DNA of 64,000 bases from Methanobacterium sp. SMA-27 (GTDB taxonomy: Archaea > Methanobacteriota > Methanobacteria > Methanobacteriales > Methanobacteriaceae). Under the pieces are notes generated by a model that had not been told where the DNA came from, ran no database searches, and was given only the letters and a program-made list of their open reading frames with translations. The DNA lies in contig NZ_JQLY01000001.1 in the NCBI RefSeq assembly GCF_000744455.1, positions 930,001-994,000 on the forward strand, read 5' to 3'. Positions 28,878-39,257 of this stretch are shown one piece after another. Every line of letters begins with the position of its first letter. Positions within the stretch are counted from its first letter, which is position 1. The translations under genes and the position numbers were made by a program.

Positions 28878-29963
28878 ATGGATGAAAGAACAGTTTTTGT
28901 AGAGGGTGTATTACCCAATTCTGAATCATTAGGTGCTTCAATTAAAAAAGTGTTATTAAAATCTACAAATAATTTAGAATGGCTCTCCAAGGGTGATCTT
29001 GTTCTTTTAAAACCTGCCTTGAATTCACCTAACCCTTACCCATCCACAACACATCCACTATCAGTAAAGGTTGTCAAGGAAGTTCTAACAGAAAGGGGTG
29101 CAGAGGTAGTTGTTGGAGATCAATCAGGATTAAAGGATGTTCTCCATGATTCATCTGGTGTTATACATGGAAAAACTCAGGATAATTATGTCAAATCAGG
29201 CATGGGTACAATAGAGGACAGATTCATAAGTTTTGAATCTGAAGGTTGGGAAGAAGGATTTATCCACCACCAATCAGAACATACCACATCATGGCCCAAG
29301 GGTTTTTACATAACCAGATGGATTAAAGAAGCTGATCATATTATAAATTTGCCAAGATTAAGTACACACAGTCAGGCAGGTGTTACCCTGGGTTTTAAGA
29401 ATATGGTAGGCATATTAAGGGATGATAGCAGGATGGATTTCCATGCAAACGGTCCATTTAATAATTTCATAAAAAATGAAACCCACGGAAGCAATCTTAA
29501 ATCCATGGATGATGGATCTGATACTTTTATTGAAAAGATAGTGGAAATAAATGATGCCATAAAAGAAAAACTTCGTACAACACTTTTTGTTGCAACAAAG
29601 GCACAGACAACATTCGGACCAAACACCAATTCCCTTAAAATTGGAAAATTAGAAATAGGAAAAGCACATGTTGTTAAACTCAAACCAGGACTAGTATTCG
29701 CAAGTAACGACCCAGTTTCAACAGAATCATTCGCAATAGCAATATTAAAGGACTTAAGAAAGAATTTACCTTCTTTACCCCGAATTTCTTCGGCATTACT
29801 ATTATTTTCCAACAGTAACGTTACTAAACTTGACGAGACACCCATCAAGGATATGATATTTATTCGCCACGCAATTGATATTGGTCTTGGAGAAATGCCT
29901 ACCCAACTAGTTTATAACAATGTTCCAGAAAGTTTAAAGGAACGCTTAAAAGAATACATTTAA
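28878..29963 (+). CDS. DUF362 domain protein
   Basis: The 361-residue protein has DUF362 features. KGDLVLLKPALNSPNPYPST lies near residue 42, followed by VVKEVLTERGAEVVVGDQSG, the central TRWIKEADHIINLPRLSTHS and TLGFKNMVGIL, and FASNDPVSTESFAIAILKDL near the end. DUF362 occurs in anaerobes and methanogens, often with ferredoxin domains; none is present here. The exact reaction is not established. The ATG follows GGGGAG with a 12-base gap. It is monocistronic. Confidence 0.85.
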   Translation: MDERTVFVEGVLPNSESLGASIKKVLLKSTNNLEWLSKGDLVLLKPALNSPNPYPSTTHPLSVKVVKEVLTERGAEVVVGDQSGLKDVLHDSSGVIHGKTQDNYVKSGMGTIEDRFISFESEGWEEGFIHHQSEHTTSWPKGFYITRWIKEADHIINLPRLSTHSQAGVTLGFKNMVGILRDDSRMDFHANGPFNNFIKNETHGSNLKSMDDGSDTFIEKIVEINDAIKEKLRTTLFVATKAQTTFGPNTNSLKIGKLEIGKAHVVKLKPGLVFASNDPVSTESFAIAILKDLRKNLPSLPRISSALLLFSNSNVTKLDETPIKDMIFIRHAIDIGLGEMPTQLVYNNVPESLKERLKEYI

Positions 29964-29979
29964 AAAAAAAAGTTATAGA

Positions 29980-30141
29980 TTAAGAATAATTATTCTTTAT
30001 ATAACCGGGATTATTAGATATGTCACTGTTACAATTGTCTCTTTTATTCCATGAAAAAACATGCTCTGCATTTTGTGAATTTGGGTAAATCTTATTTCCT
30101 TGAATGGTTTCATCAATAACCTTGAAAAGATACCTTGCCTC
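29980..30141 (-). pseudogene. Possible C-terminal gene remnant
   Basis: A start-less frame on the minus strand reads EARYLFKVIDETIQGNKIYP, then NSQNAEHVFSWNKRDN and a stop. The composition is protein-like, but I do not recognise a family and a chance frame is possible. Confidence 0.3.
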
Positions 30142-30359
30142 TTAAAAAAAATTGAAGAAGAAAACTAATAGTGTTTCTACTCAATAACGAAAGTAAAAAA
30201 TATCTGAACTATCTAAAACGTCAAGTAAAACTATGATAAATTAAAATCAGAAATAATAAGAAGATTAGAGGATTTTAGAGAATTTATGTATCTATTTTAT
30301 GTAAACTATATATAGTATGGCGACTATATTGTATTATAGGAATATATGGGAGGTTATAG

Positions 30360-30932
30360 ATGAAATGGATTGATAATAATGACATATATCCAATTTTGAA
30401 GGAGTTGGATTTGAATAGGAAATTCCGGTATTTCTGGTTGAAATATGTTACAAACGTTAATTTGAAACGTCATTGTGCACCTGGTTTAACTGGGCCATAT
30501 GATAAACGGATATCTATTTATCAGAGTCGACAGGATCAGTCACATTGGGAGGATATAACATTAGATCAAGGTGAATCTGATTTTTATTATATCTGCGGAG
30601 TAGCTACACCATATAAGTGGGATGAGAATTTTCATTGTGTATTACGATGTGTACCTGGTGAAACATTACTATTAAATGAACAAAGTGTTACAGGTACAAT
30701 TGAGAATGCAGTTCGTGTACCTATACATGAAATGGATCGTATAAACAGTACTAATCCACATAAAGATGATCCAAAATATTATACTTGTAGAAATTATCAG
30801 TTCGCAGTGGAATTTGACAATTTAACATTAAAATATGGAAGTAAACGTAAAAGATTCGTACAACGTAAACTAGAACAAATTGAACGTAAAAATCCTACTA
30901 AGGCCACGGAAACTCAAATAACATTATTATAA
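30360..30932 (+). CDS. Hypothetical protein of a mobile-element region
   Basis: The 190-residue protein starts behind GGGAGG. It is rich in aromatic residues and arginine (FRYFWLKYVTNVNLKRHC, later ENFHCVLRCVPGETLLLN) and ends in a basic helix (KRKRFVQRKLEQIERKN). No family is recognised. Its neighbours are a terminase small-subunit-like gene and an HNH fragment, so a viral or plasmid origin is likely. Confidence 0.6.
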   Translation: MKWIDNNDIYPILKELDLNRKFRYFWLKYVTNVNLKRHCAPGLTGPYDKRISIYQSRQDQSHWEDITLDQGESDFYYICGVATPYKWDENFHCVLRCVPGETLLLNEQSVTGTIENAVRVPIHEMDRINSTNPHKDDPKYYTCRNYQFAVEFDNLTLKYGSKRKRFVQRKLEQIERKNPTKATETQITLL

Positions 30933-31345
30933 AAATTAACCTTTTTTTGTAGAGCTAGTGATGATTAACAAGGTAAAATTGTATAAAATTGTACATTTTT
31001 CTTACAATTATTTACTTTTAGGGTGTATTTGAGTGGGGTTTTCCAAGTTATTTGTATGCCATCTCCTTGTTGATTATGTGATTTAACATACTTATTAAGG
31101 TTATAATATAATATAGGTGGTTATTAATTGTTTAATTATATATTGTATCTTGTATTATTGTTTGTTGTTAATTTAATGTTGTTAATTTCTTGTTATTCAG
31201 AATATTATTCCAACGCTAGAAGGGGTTTTATAATATATTATTATATTTTTATATTAAGTTATTACTTATCATTTTTTAGGGATAACCCCTTATAAATGAG
31301 AGGAGGAATGGGTTATTCCTTCCATATATTATCTAAGAATAATTA
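30933..31345. other. AT-rich spacer in the provirus remnant
   Basis: No gene is seen. GTAAAATTGTATAAAATTGT near 30975 holds a short tandem AAATTGTA-type repeat. An origin or operator cannot be shown. Confidence 0.35.
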
Positions 31346-31816
31346 TTATTGTTTACTTTGACTTGTAACTGAGTCCAATACTTTTTTGATGATAGCCAAC
31401 TCTTCCTTAGATATAATTACAGGATTTTCATCTAATTCATCAATATCTAGATCAAAATCTTCATGTATCTTCTTACCCCATTTATCAGGATGTTTACGTG
31501 ACAACATCCATGCAGCAGCTCTCCAGTTTTCTTCACTATGTTTGGTTATGAGGGCCACGTTCCTTGCTTCACTCCAAGCCATAGCCTGTTCTACAGCTTC
31601 ATGAAATTTCCTGTATTTATTTTTGGGATGTTTAGATTCTTTCCCCTTATTATTCCAATCATAAAATGTGGATTTGTTAATACCCACAGTTCCACAAATT
31701 GTTTCTATAAAATTTCCCGCTTTAAGTAATAATACTATTTCAGCTTGTAATTCAGGTGTTAATTTAGATGGCCTACCTTGCTTCTTTTTAATTTTACTTT
31801 TTTTATTCTTTGTCAT
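31346..31816 (-). CDS. Phage terminase small subunit-like HTH protein
   Basis: The 156-residue protein has a basic start, then GRPSKLTPELQAEIVLLLKA and a helix-turn-helix (IETICGTVGINKSTFYDWNN). It continues with FHEAVEQAMAWSEARNVALI, NWRAAAWMLSRKHPDKWGKK and an acidic C-terminal tail. This pattern is that of terminase small subunits/phage HTH adaptors, which recognise viral DNA for packaging. GGAGGTTT lies about ten bases before the ATG. No large subunit follows, so the packaging module is incomplete. Confidence 0.8.
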   Translation of the reverse strand: MTKNKKSKIKKKQGRPSKLTPELQAEIVLLLKAGNFIETICGTVGINKSTFYDWNNKGKESKHPKNKYRKFHEAVEQAMAWSEARNVALITKHSEENWRAAAWMLSRKHPDKWGKKIHEDFDLDIDELDENPVIISKEELAIIKKVLDSVTSQSKQ

Positions 31817-32146
31817 AGTACTCGAAAACCTCCGCCAAAATTATTTTTACTAACAAATTTTTTTTATCCTTACCCTTACTGTAACGCAAATAAAAAAATA
31901 TTTTTATCACTGAAAATCGATTATTTCATTAAAATATTGGATTATCATCAGTTTTTTAGTTATAAAAGCTTTTTAAATTATTATTTTTTAAAAATAAACA
32001 ATATTAGACCTTAAAGTATATAATAGGGGAGTTACATATTATAAATTACACCATGGTCTTTGTATTTGTCTGCTTTAAGGTTAGTAAGGTATAAAAATAA
32101 GAATAAAAAAAAATATCAGAGTGAAAAAATTTGAAGGTGAGAATGT
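31817..32146. other. Spacer in the provirus remnant
   Basis: Very AT-rich; open frames here on the plus strand lack ribosome binding sites and have repeat-like composition. Nothing is accepted. Confidence 0.4.
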
Positions 32147-32386
32147 ATGTGTGAATCATACTTAGAAGAATTTGAAGAAGCTTTAAAAATGAAAATGTTA
32201 TTAGATGCTACATATTTACTTAAATCCACAAATGATCTTTTAAATTTTAATATAAATTATCATCATCTATCCTATGTAGATAGTGAACAAATTAAGACAA
32301 CAACATATGAACATTTCCAACATATTGCAAATGAATATGATTTCCAATTCCAAATAGGATTCCTAGAAATGAATATGGTAGTATAA
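32147..32386 (+). CDS. Small acidic hypothetical protein
   Basis: The 79-residue frame (MCESYLEEFEEALKMKMLLD) starts 12 bases behind GGTGAG. It is acidic and helical at first, then rich in Tyr, His and Asn. No motif is recognised. Given the provirus debris around it, it may be a viral orphan or a decayed gene. Confidence 0.4.
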   Translation: MCESYLEEFEEALKMKMLLDATYLLKSTNDLLNFNINYHHLSYVDSEQIKTTTYEHFQHIANEYDFQFQIGFLEMNMVV

Positions 32387-32445
32387 AATGGTATTACGAC
32401 GTATAATAGAATATTCCCAATTAACGGTGTAATAAAACCATTTAA

Positions 32446-32562
32446 AAAGAAAAAACTAGTAAAAGAAACCCCATCAACACTGCTCTTCGACATGAAGTAC
32501 TAAGAAGAGATGGTTACAGATGTCATGAATGCGGAGCATCAAATAAAGGAAACAAGTTTTAG
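32446..32562 (+). pseudogene. HNH endonuclease N-terminal fragment
   Basis: The frame encodes NTALRHEVLRRDGYRCHECG, then ASNKGNKF and a stop. The LRRDGYRCxxCG motif starts the HNH nuclease fold, but the His-Asn-His part that should follow is absent. HNH genes commonly sit next to terminase genes in phages, matching the neighbour at 31346. Confidence 0.7.
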
Positions 32563-32805
32563 AGGGACAAAATAAAATATGGATATAAAAAGAGGAATAC
32601 TGTATAAATGGAATATATAAATCAAATTTATAATATTTTTAGAAGAAAGGGATATTATATTATTAATCTAAAATTCAACTAATGATTAATATGTATTTTA
32701 AAAAGAGTATTAATAGTTTTTATAATATACTTCCAGGACCATAGTCAATCCTTCATAAAAACACTGAAAAAGTAATCATAAAAAAATAATAATTAATTCA
32801 AAGGG

Positions 32806-34413
32806 TTATTCATTGATAGGGATCGTAAAATAGAATGTTGAACCTTTTCCTGGTTCTGATTCTACCCATATTTCACCTGCGTGTTGATGTACGATTTTTT
32901 GAGTTATTGCTAGTCCTATTCCTGTTCCTTCATACTCCTCTTTAGTATGTAATCGTTGGAATATGGTAAATATTTTTTTTAAGTGTTTAGGAGACATTCC
33001 TATTCCATTATCTTTTACAGTAAAGAGGTATTGATTTGATTCTTTAATAGCGGAGATGCTTATTTTAGGTATTTCTTCTCTGCGATATTTGATGGAGTTA
33101 CTTATGAGGTTTTGAAATAGAAGAATCATTAACTGTTCGTCTGCAAAGAGTGTAGGCAATGCATCGTAGGTTATTTCTGCACTACTATCATCTATAGCTG
33201 ATTTCAAATTTAAAATGGTATATTCTAATACTTTATTAACATCTACTTTGCTGAATTCTCTTTTGGTGTTAGCTACACGGGAATACTCTAGAAGGTCATT
33301 AATCATATAATCCAAACGTTTAGCCCCATTTACAGCAAATCCAATGAATTCATTAGCATCTTCATCTAATTGATCATAATATCTCCGCTCGAGTAACTGT
33401 AGAAAACTTGTGATCATACGTAGTGGTTCTCGAAGGTCGTGAGATGCAACATAGGCAAACTGTTGTAAATCTTTATTAGATTGTTCAAGTTCTTTAGTAC
33501 GATCTTTAACGTTTTCTTCAAGAGATACTTGGTATTCAATTTCCAATAATCTACGATCATCATCGATTTTTTTAATAGAGATAATTGTTATCCAAACTAT
33601 TATAGTGAGGAATATGATAATAAAAAAAAGAAATAAAATATCAGCAAGTTGTTCATTATAAAGACCAATATTTACACCATACCGGGATATCAACCCAAAT
33701 ATTATTGGTAAAATAATAATTAACGGCAATAAACGTCTTGCTAATACACCACTAATGTCATTACTATTGATTATTGACATGATCCCTGTGTCAGGACGTG
33801 CTAATAATATTGCCCCAAAAAGAAGAATAAAAATAATTGTAGCATAGATTGATATTGCTGTAAATTGTGGAATGTGATAAAATAGTGAAGCATTATAGAT
33901 ATACGCTAGGAATCCTATAAGTGAAATAAACCCTCCAATAATTGCAAAAATTTGAGTGGGTCTGTAAACACGGGGAGTTTTCACATCCCATAACAAAATA
34001 CATATTCCGGCTAAAATAAAGTTTATAACAGTAGTTAAAGCCATTCTATTAGGTGAAGACGTATTTAAAGCTCCAACAGCTTCTTTGAAAAGTATCTGAT
34101 CAATGCCAATGTTTAAATTAAAAATATATTCCATAAGAGTAAGAAATCCAATAATTAACACAATAAAAGCCAATATTTGTGCTATCCCTTGATTGTGGAA
34201 TTTAATTTTTTTAGTCTGGACAAACCAAAGGGAAACCCCAATTAATAGAAAAGCTAAGCCAGCATTGGATTTAATAGCAGAAAATCCAGACCCGGGATGT
34301 AACAATAAAGGAATATTAAACATCCATCCAATAAGAATTAAAAGACCTAAAAAAGCGATTAAAATTGATAAAAATTCAGAAACTACTTTTATTAAATCCG
34401 ATCTGCTATTCAT
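32806..34413 (-). CDS. Membrane-bound sensor histidine kinase
   Basis: The 535-residue protein has about eight membrane segments in its first 285 residues (for example FLSILIAFLGLLILIGWMF and IIILPIIFGLISRYG). A coiled linker follows (SLEENVKDRTKELEQSNKDL), then HisKA with the phosphorylated histidine in YVASHDLREPLRMI. The HATPase domain has NLISNSIKYR, VKDNGIGMS and GTGIGLAI. The membrane part resembles MASE-like sensor regions but I cannot name the family. No response regulator is adjacent. The ATG follows GGTAGAAC. Confidence 0.92.
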   Translation of the reverse strand: MNSRSDLIKVVSEFLSILIAFLGLLILIGWMFNIPLLLHPGSGFSAIKSNAGLAFLLIGVSLWFVQTKKIKFHNQGIAQILAFIVLIIGFLTLMEYIFNLNIGIDQILFKEAVGALNTSSPNRMALTTVINFILAGICILLWDVKTPRVYRPTQIFAIIGGFISLIGFLAYIYNASLFYHIPQFTAISIYATIIFILLFGAILLARPDTGIMSIINSNDISGVLARRLLPLIIILPIIFGLISRYGVNIGLYNEQLADILFLFFIIIFLTIIVWITIISIKKIDDDRRLLEIEYQVSLEENVKDRTKELEQSNKDLQQFAYVASHDLREPLRMITSFLQLLERRYYDQLDEDANEFIGFAVNGAKRLDYMINDLLEYSRVANTKREFSKVDVNKVLEYTILNLKSAIDDSSAEITYDALPTLFADEQLMILLFQNLISNSIKYRREEIPKISISAIKESNQYLFTVKDNGIGMSPKHLKKIFTIFQRLHTKEEYEGTGIGLAITQKIVHQHAGEIWVESEPGKGSTFYFTIPINE

Positions 34414-34613
34414 AGTTCTACCTAAAATAATTTTTAATTAAGATATCATAAAATGTCATGAAATCAGTTCATTTTGTATATAGTTTGCTAATTTAAATAT
34501 TTATTTAATTAGAAAACATTGGTGAGATAACAAATAACCTTTTGAATCATTCAAATTCATCCAAACTTCATAGTAACACCTTAATCAATCAACCAAACAA
34601 AATTAATTTAAGA

Positions 34614-35560
34614 CTAAATAGCACAAAGTGGGCAGCTTCCATCAGAACCTAATAAATCAAGACCTAATCTGGTTAGTTTAAGCTGTCCGATAGCATTTTC
34701 CATATTATGGTCAGAAGATATTTTAGTCATTAATTCATGTAATTTGAGGTCAATGTTAACAATATTTTCCCTATTTTTATCTGATTTTAAATCCTCTAGT
34801 TTATCCAAATCATTTTTTAGTAATTGAGTGTTTATTCCCATATCGGATGATAAAGATTGAGGTTCTATTCCTGTTTTCAATGTGTCTGAGGTAAGATCTA
34901 GTATTATATTTCCACCTAAAATTTTCCTGTTAGAATTGACAAAATCTAATATTTTTTCTTCATCATAATTAGTTATTCCAATATTGGAATTGATAGCTGC
35001 AGATATGGTATTTAAAGAACTTTTAGCAGATAAATAATTATTTTTCAGGATATTTCTGACTTTTCCCAGTTTTAAACGTGTTTCTTCAACATCTGTAATC
35101 TTTAAAAGAGTTTGTATTTGTTTACCACGTGTACTGGCATCAGCATTGACGTAATTAAGTATTTCACGACGAGTTAAAACATGCTGGCCACGACTTGCCA
35201 ATTCTAGAACTGTTTTTATGATTCCTTTATGGAATCATCACATATCAATTCATTCGGATTATCAAGTGTTCTTTTAATTTCAACTGGTTCTTCAATTCCA
35301 TGTATCTGGACTTTTGCTCTTATATCTGCATCTTTGGCAGAATAATCAATATGTGGGCCGTGTTTTTTTAAAATAATACCTTTCGTTCCTTTACCAGTCA
35401 TACGGGATATAGAACCAGTTAGAAGAAAATCTAATGCATCAACAACTGCACTTTTACCTGAGCCATTAGGGCCGTGAATCAGGAAATTATTTCCTTTTGG
35501 TTCAATTTTAAGGCTCCGAATTCCCCTGAAATTATTAATTTCAAGCTCAAACAGTTTCAT
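34614..35560 (-). pseudogene. Broken SMC/RecF-like ATPase, N-terminal half
   Basis: The first frame starts at the ATG behind AGGTG (MKLFELEINNFRGIRSLKIE) and has a Walker A motif (IHGPNGSGKSAVVDALDFLL). It stops at about 35216, and similarity resumes in another frame (LELASRGQHVLTRREILNYV) through a coiled-coil stretch to a zinc-hook-like SCPLC, where the gene ends. Intact relatives would continue with a second coiled coil, the signature motif and Walker B. It is thus frameshifted and truncated. It follows the small gene at 35570 by nine bases, so both were one operon. Confidence 0.8.
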
Positions 35561-35569
35561 AAAAAGCAC

Positions 35570-35740
35570 CTACTCAGTTAATAGTTCAATAATTTCTTCA
35601 GGGATTATTATCCCGTTCTTAACTATGGATTCAATTTTTACTACTGTTTCCATGTTAAAATCAGGATTATCATTAAGTTTGTTCAAGGTTTCGGCCCAAA
35701 CATCCTCTAAAACAGTTTTTGGAACACTAACACTTTCTCC
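35570..35740 (-). CDS. Small conserved protein, paralogue of 15972, start unclear
   Basis: The product (GESVSVPKTVLEDVWAETLN, then NPDFNMETVVKIES and IIIPEEIIELLTE) matches the 15972 gene over about 57 residues, with many silent or conservative changes. GGAG is present just inside the similarity, but no normal start codon lies in frame there. A leader-like ATGGGGGTTTTATTATAG precedes it. The conserved region continues upstream through a shared promoter-like stretch to about 35835. Co-transcription with an SMC-like ATPase suggests it served that ATPase, for instance as a regulatory subunit or antitoxin-like partner; that is inference. Confidence 0.5.
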   Translation of the reverse strand, partial: GESVSVPKTVLEDVWAETLNKLNDNPDFNMETVVKIESIVKNGIIIPEEIIELLTE

Positions 35741-35938
35741 TATAATAAAACCCCCATTTATATTTAGAAATACATTAAATGAAACCTATTATACTCTAAT
35801 TAAGATTTAGCTTTCTAATAAATTTAATTATTATTGAGAGATTGATTCAGATTTCATTAGAAAAGTATTGATGTGATGTGTTGTTTAAATATAATTGTTC
35901 TGGGAGTGCCAGATTAATGTGTGTGGGGGTTTGTTTTT

Positions 35939-38125
35939 GTGGGTTATTTGATCTGTAATAAATGTGAGGGATATTATGAGCTTCAACCTGGAGAGTCTGT
36001 TGAAGATTTTATTCTCAAATGTAATTGTGGTGGAGAATTAAAGGTTCATAACAGCTTTGATGAGTATTATAATTCTAATACGGTTGATAATTTAGATTTA
36101 CAGGATATATTACTTAATGATCCAGAAGGAGCTAAACGAGCTCATGTAGCATATCTTCTGGGCGAAACTAAAGACCCGAAATATGTCGATGTATTATGTG
36201 AGGCAACTAATGATAAAGACGGTAATGTAAGACGCTTATCTGCTTCTGCATTGGGCAAAATAGGCAATATTAAAGCTGAAGATGCACTTATAAAACTCCT
36301 AAAAGATCTGAAACCCCAAGTAAGACAATATACGGTCAAGGCTTTAAGAAAAATTAAATCTGAGAAAGCAGTAGAACATCTAAGAAATATGAAGAATGAT
36401 AAAAATCGTTATGTTGTCCAAGAGGTTGAATTAGTATTATCTAATTTTGTAAATGATACTAATTTACTTAATCAAAAAAATAGAGATAGATTAATAAGAA
36501 GTAATTTGAAGCGAAATATAGCTAAAGAAGTATATAACAGTGATTTCCGTGAAAACCAAAATCATTTCTTTAAATTTTTTAATGAACACGAAAATCAAAA
36601 TATTATCGCAGACGCACCTACTGGAAGTGGGAAAAGTTTAATCGCAATCCAAATAGCTATTAATTTAGAACGGCCAGGTACTGTATTCATAGTTACACCT
36701 ACAAAAGATTTAATGAAACAATATGAAAGAGATTTTGGGCATTTAGAAGATGTAATGTTACTCGCAGGTAAAAATGAATATACTTGTAAGGATTATACTG
36801 GTTTTTCAGCTGAACAATGTACCCACACTAAAGAAACTCCATGTAAACATCATTACAGTTCAACCAAAGATTCGTGTGAGTATAGTAAAAAAATTAGCAC
36901 GTTTATGGATTACAAAATTGTTGTAACTAACTATCATATGATGCTTGCATTAATTAAAATACGACACGCTCTAGAATGGGGTAGTTCATTAATTATTTGG
37001 GATGAATCACATAAATTCCAAGATATTATAAGAGAAATGACAGGTGTTGAATATAATCATACCCGAGCATGTCGAATAATTGATGAAGATCTATCTAACA
37101 TAATATATTATTTTTTTAAGAACGTTCAAACACCATTAGAACAAATAAAAACTGAATTAATACCATATATAGAAAAATATAACACAAAAGAAGATGTTAA
37201 CAAAAGAAGATGGATTGAACGTCTAGAAACACAAATGGAATACCGTAATCAATACGATTATTTACCTGCTGAACCATATGAAAAAATTAATTACAAAGAC
37301 GAACGAGAAAGATGTATACGGGTAATGCCAGTTGATTATACAAGTTTAAGCAGATCAACATTCATGGAAGCTGCACCACAACACCTGATGATGAGTGGAA
37401 CAATTCACTACCCTAAATATTCTGAAACCAAAAGATTGGAATTAATAAGAAAAATCACTGGAATGAAAATGGATTATATATATGAAACACCTGAAAAATA
37501 CCGTTTTGATGATAGTAATATAGTTAAAAAAGCTCCAGAAATCCTAAGTAGGATTAATTACAGTAATAGTCGCGTTTATAATGATTTTAAACACACCTAC
37601 GGATCTTTAATTAGTTTTTTAGTTAAAGAAACCAGGAATATAATGATACACTTTAATGCAAAATGGCAATGTGAAAACATGGTGCGTGCACTAAAAGAAT
37701 CTGGCTATAAAAGACCAGTATATAATTTCCATGAAGGCCAAAATAACACTAAGACAAAACAAATAATAAAAAAAAGATTTGTAAAAACTGGTGGGTGTAT
37801 TATAGGAAGCAGTTTACATGAAGGTATTGATTTCCCTGGAGAAGAATTAGAAGTAGTAATTATAGGAAGATCTGCATACGTTCCTACAGAAGAAGAGGAT
37901 AAATATTATCCCGGCACAAAACGCAGAATCCCTAACAAAATCCGTAAAACCTGGGAAGGTCTGGAAAAACGGGGGGTATATCGTATTGAACAAGAAGAAT
38001 ATCGACTCAAAACATTACAACAAATTGGTAGGCTACAAAGAACCTCTACTGATACTGGTATAATCATTCTATGTAATCAATGGTCAATTCACAAAGATAT
38101 TTTGAAGGATTTTGAATTGTGTTGA
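35939..38125 (+). CDS. Zinc ribbon-HEAT-XPD/DinG-type helicase fusion
   Basis: The 728-residue protein joins three parts. Residues 1-45 are a zinc ribbon ([23 protein letters not shown]; the first codon is GTG). About 55-160 is a short HEAT-repeat array ([20 protein letters not shown]). From about 205 it is a superfamily 2 helicase of the XPD/DinG type: Walker [17 protein letters not shown], four cysteines of a probable [4Fe-4S] cluster ([26 protein letters not shown]), [10 protein letters not shown] in place of DEAH, and the C-terminal [18 protein letters not shown]. Such helicases unwind DNA 5' to 3'. I place the start at the GTG behind GGGGGT. The neighbouring island suggests defence or repair. 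Confidence 0.88.
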   Translation: MGYLICNKCEGYYELQPGESVEDFILKCNCGGELKVHNSFDEYYNSNTVDNLDLQDILLNDPEGAKRAHVAYLLGETKDPKYVDVLCEATNDKDGNVRRLSASALGKIGNIKAEDALIKLLKDLKPQVRQYTVKALRKIKSEKAVEHLRNMKNDKNRYVVQEVELVLSNFVNDTNLLNQKNRDRLIRSNLKRNIAKEVYNSDFRENQNHFFKFFNEHENQNIIADAPTGSGKSLIAIQIAINLERPGTVFIVTPTKDLMKQYERDFGHLEDVMLLAGKNEYTCKDYTGFSAEQCTHTKETPCKHHYSSTKDSCEYSKKISTFMDYKIVVTNYHMMLALIKIRHALEWGSSLIIWDESHKFQDIIREMTGVEYNHTRACRIIDEDLSNIIYYFFKNVQTPLEQIKTELIPYIEKYNTKEDVNKRRWIERLETQMEYRNQYDYLPAEPYEKINYKDERERCIRVMPVDYTSLSRSTFMEAAPQHLMMSGTIHYPKYSETKRLELIRKITGMKMDYIYETPEKYRFDDSNIVKKAPEILSRINYSNSRVYNDFKHTYGSLISFLVKETRNIMIHFNAKWQCENMVRALKESGYKRPVYNFHEGQNNTKTKQIIKKRFVKTGGCIIGSSLHEGIDFPGEELEVVIIGRSAYVPTEEEDKYYPGTKRRIPNKIRKTWEGLEKRGVYRIEQEEYRLKTLQQIGRLQRTSTDTGIIILCNQWSIHKDILKDFELC

Positions 38126-38259
38126 ATGAAATCAAATTATTTTTTAATTTAATATTGAAGTAGTATTAATGCTTTTAGGATAACAAAAATTGAATATATA
38201 AAGAAATTATAATGACTTATTAAAGTAGATTTTTTTTGTTTGGGGGGAGTTGTTTTTAA

Positions 38260-39120
38260 ATGGGCTATTTGATCTGTGATAAATGTGAGGGAAATTATGA
38301 GCTTCAACCTGGAGAATCTCCGGATGATTTTGATCTCACATGTAATTGTGGTGGAAAATTAAAGGTTCATAACAGCTTTGATGATTATTATGATGAAAAT
38401 ACTATACCCCACAGAGAGAGCATAGTTGGAGCTAAAGGCTATGCTCAAAAAATGCGCTCTGAATACGATAGCATGATCATTTTGGGGGCAATTTTAAGTT
38501 TAATTGGTATAGTTGGATTAATAATAAGCCCTTTGTCAATTATTATATTATTTATAGGTGCTGGACTGGCTGTTAGTGGTTATAATAAAGGTAAAACATG
38601 GAATAAAGGAATAAAAGGAGAAAACATAGTTTCAGAATATTTAAAACAATTACCGGATGATTATTTTATTTTTAATGATGTTAAGTTTCCTGGAAGCTAT
38701 GGAAATCTTGATCATATTGTAATAGGCACTAATGGAATTTTTGTAATAGAAACTAAAAATATCAAAGGTTTTTACATAGTCAAAGGCAATCAATGGTTTT
38801 ATAATAAAAGAAAAGCACTCAGTCAACCTGGAAAACAAGTAATAAGTAATGTTGTATCTTTAAAAAAATTTTTAATTGACAAAGACATTAATATGGATAA
38901 AGTTTGGGTTAATGGTATTGTTACACTTCTGAATAATAATTTTAAGATAGAACAAAAGCCAAAGTACTATAATATTTTATTCCCCTCTACTATACCTGAA
39001 TTTATTCTGAATTATAATAAAAAGAGTGCTAAAATGGATATTACTATTCTTAAAGAAGTAGCTTATTTAATTGGGCCTCATTCTAAAGAATTATCATATA
39101 TTGAATCTTCAACGAGATGA
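38260..39120 (+). CDS. Zinc ribbon-membrane-NERD nuclease-related protein
   Basis: The 286-residue protein begins with the same zinc ribbon as its upstream neighbour ([23 protein letters not shown]). Two close membrane segments follow (about 80-118: [18 protein letters not shown]), then a NERD domain ([13 protein letters not shown], then [17 protein letters not shown] with the D...ExK signature of PD-(D/E)XK-like nucleases). NERD proteins are predicted membrane-tethered nucleases. The first ~140 bases are strikingly similar in DNA to the start of the 35939 gene, as is the G-rich leader, so the module was copied recently. Confidence 0.85.
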   Translation: MGYLICDKCEGNYELQPGESPDDFDLTCNCGGKLKVHNSFDDYYDENTIPHRESIVGAKGYAQKMRSEYDSMIILGAILSLIGIVGLIISPLSIIILFIGAGLAVSGYNKGKTWNKGIKGENIVSEYLKQLPDDYFIFNDVKFPGSYGNLDHIVIGTNGIFVIETKNIKGFYIVKGNQWFYNKRKALSQPGKQVISNVVSLKKFLIDKDINMDKVWVNGIVTLLNNNFKIEQKPKYYNILFPSTIPEFILNYNKKSAKMDITILKEVAYLIGPHSKELSYIESSTR

Positions 39121-39229
39121 TACCAAGTATATCTATCAGTGTCCTCATTTGGATTATACTTCCATAGGTCAATATCCTAATTCTTTCTAATTTGATTAAA
39201 TAATTAGATTTGTATTCTGTTTTCAAGGG

Positions 39230-39250
39230 TTCCAGATTCTATGATAGAAT
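39230..39250. repeat. Perfect 10-base dyad
   Basis: CAGATTCTAT-G-ATAGAATCTG is a perfect inverted repeat with one central base. It lies just upstream of the AAATATAC cluster and could be an operator or the terminator stem of the upstream gene; no clear T-tract follows. Confidence 0.55.
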
Positions 39251-39257
39251 CTGAATT

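Noticed and set aside
31386..32014. Several plus-strand open frames across and after the terminase-like gene
   Set aside because: They are antisense to a well-supported coding frame or lie in very AT-rich DNA without start signals.
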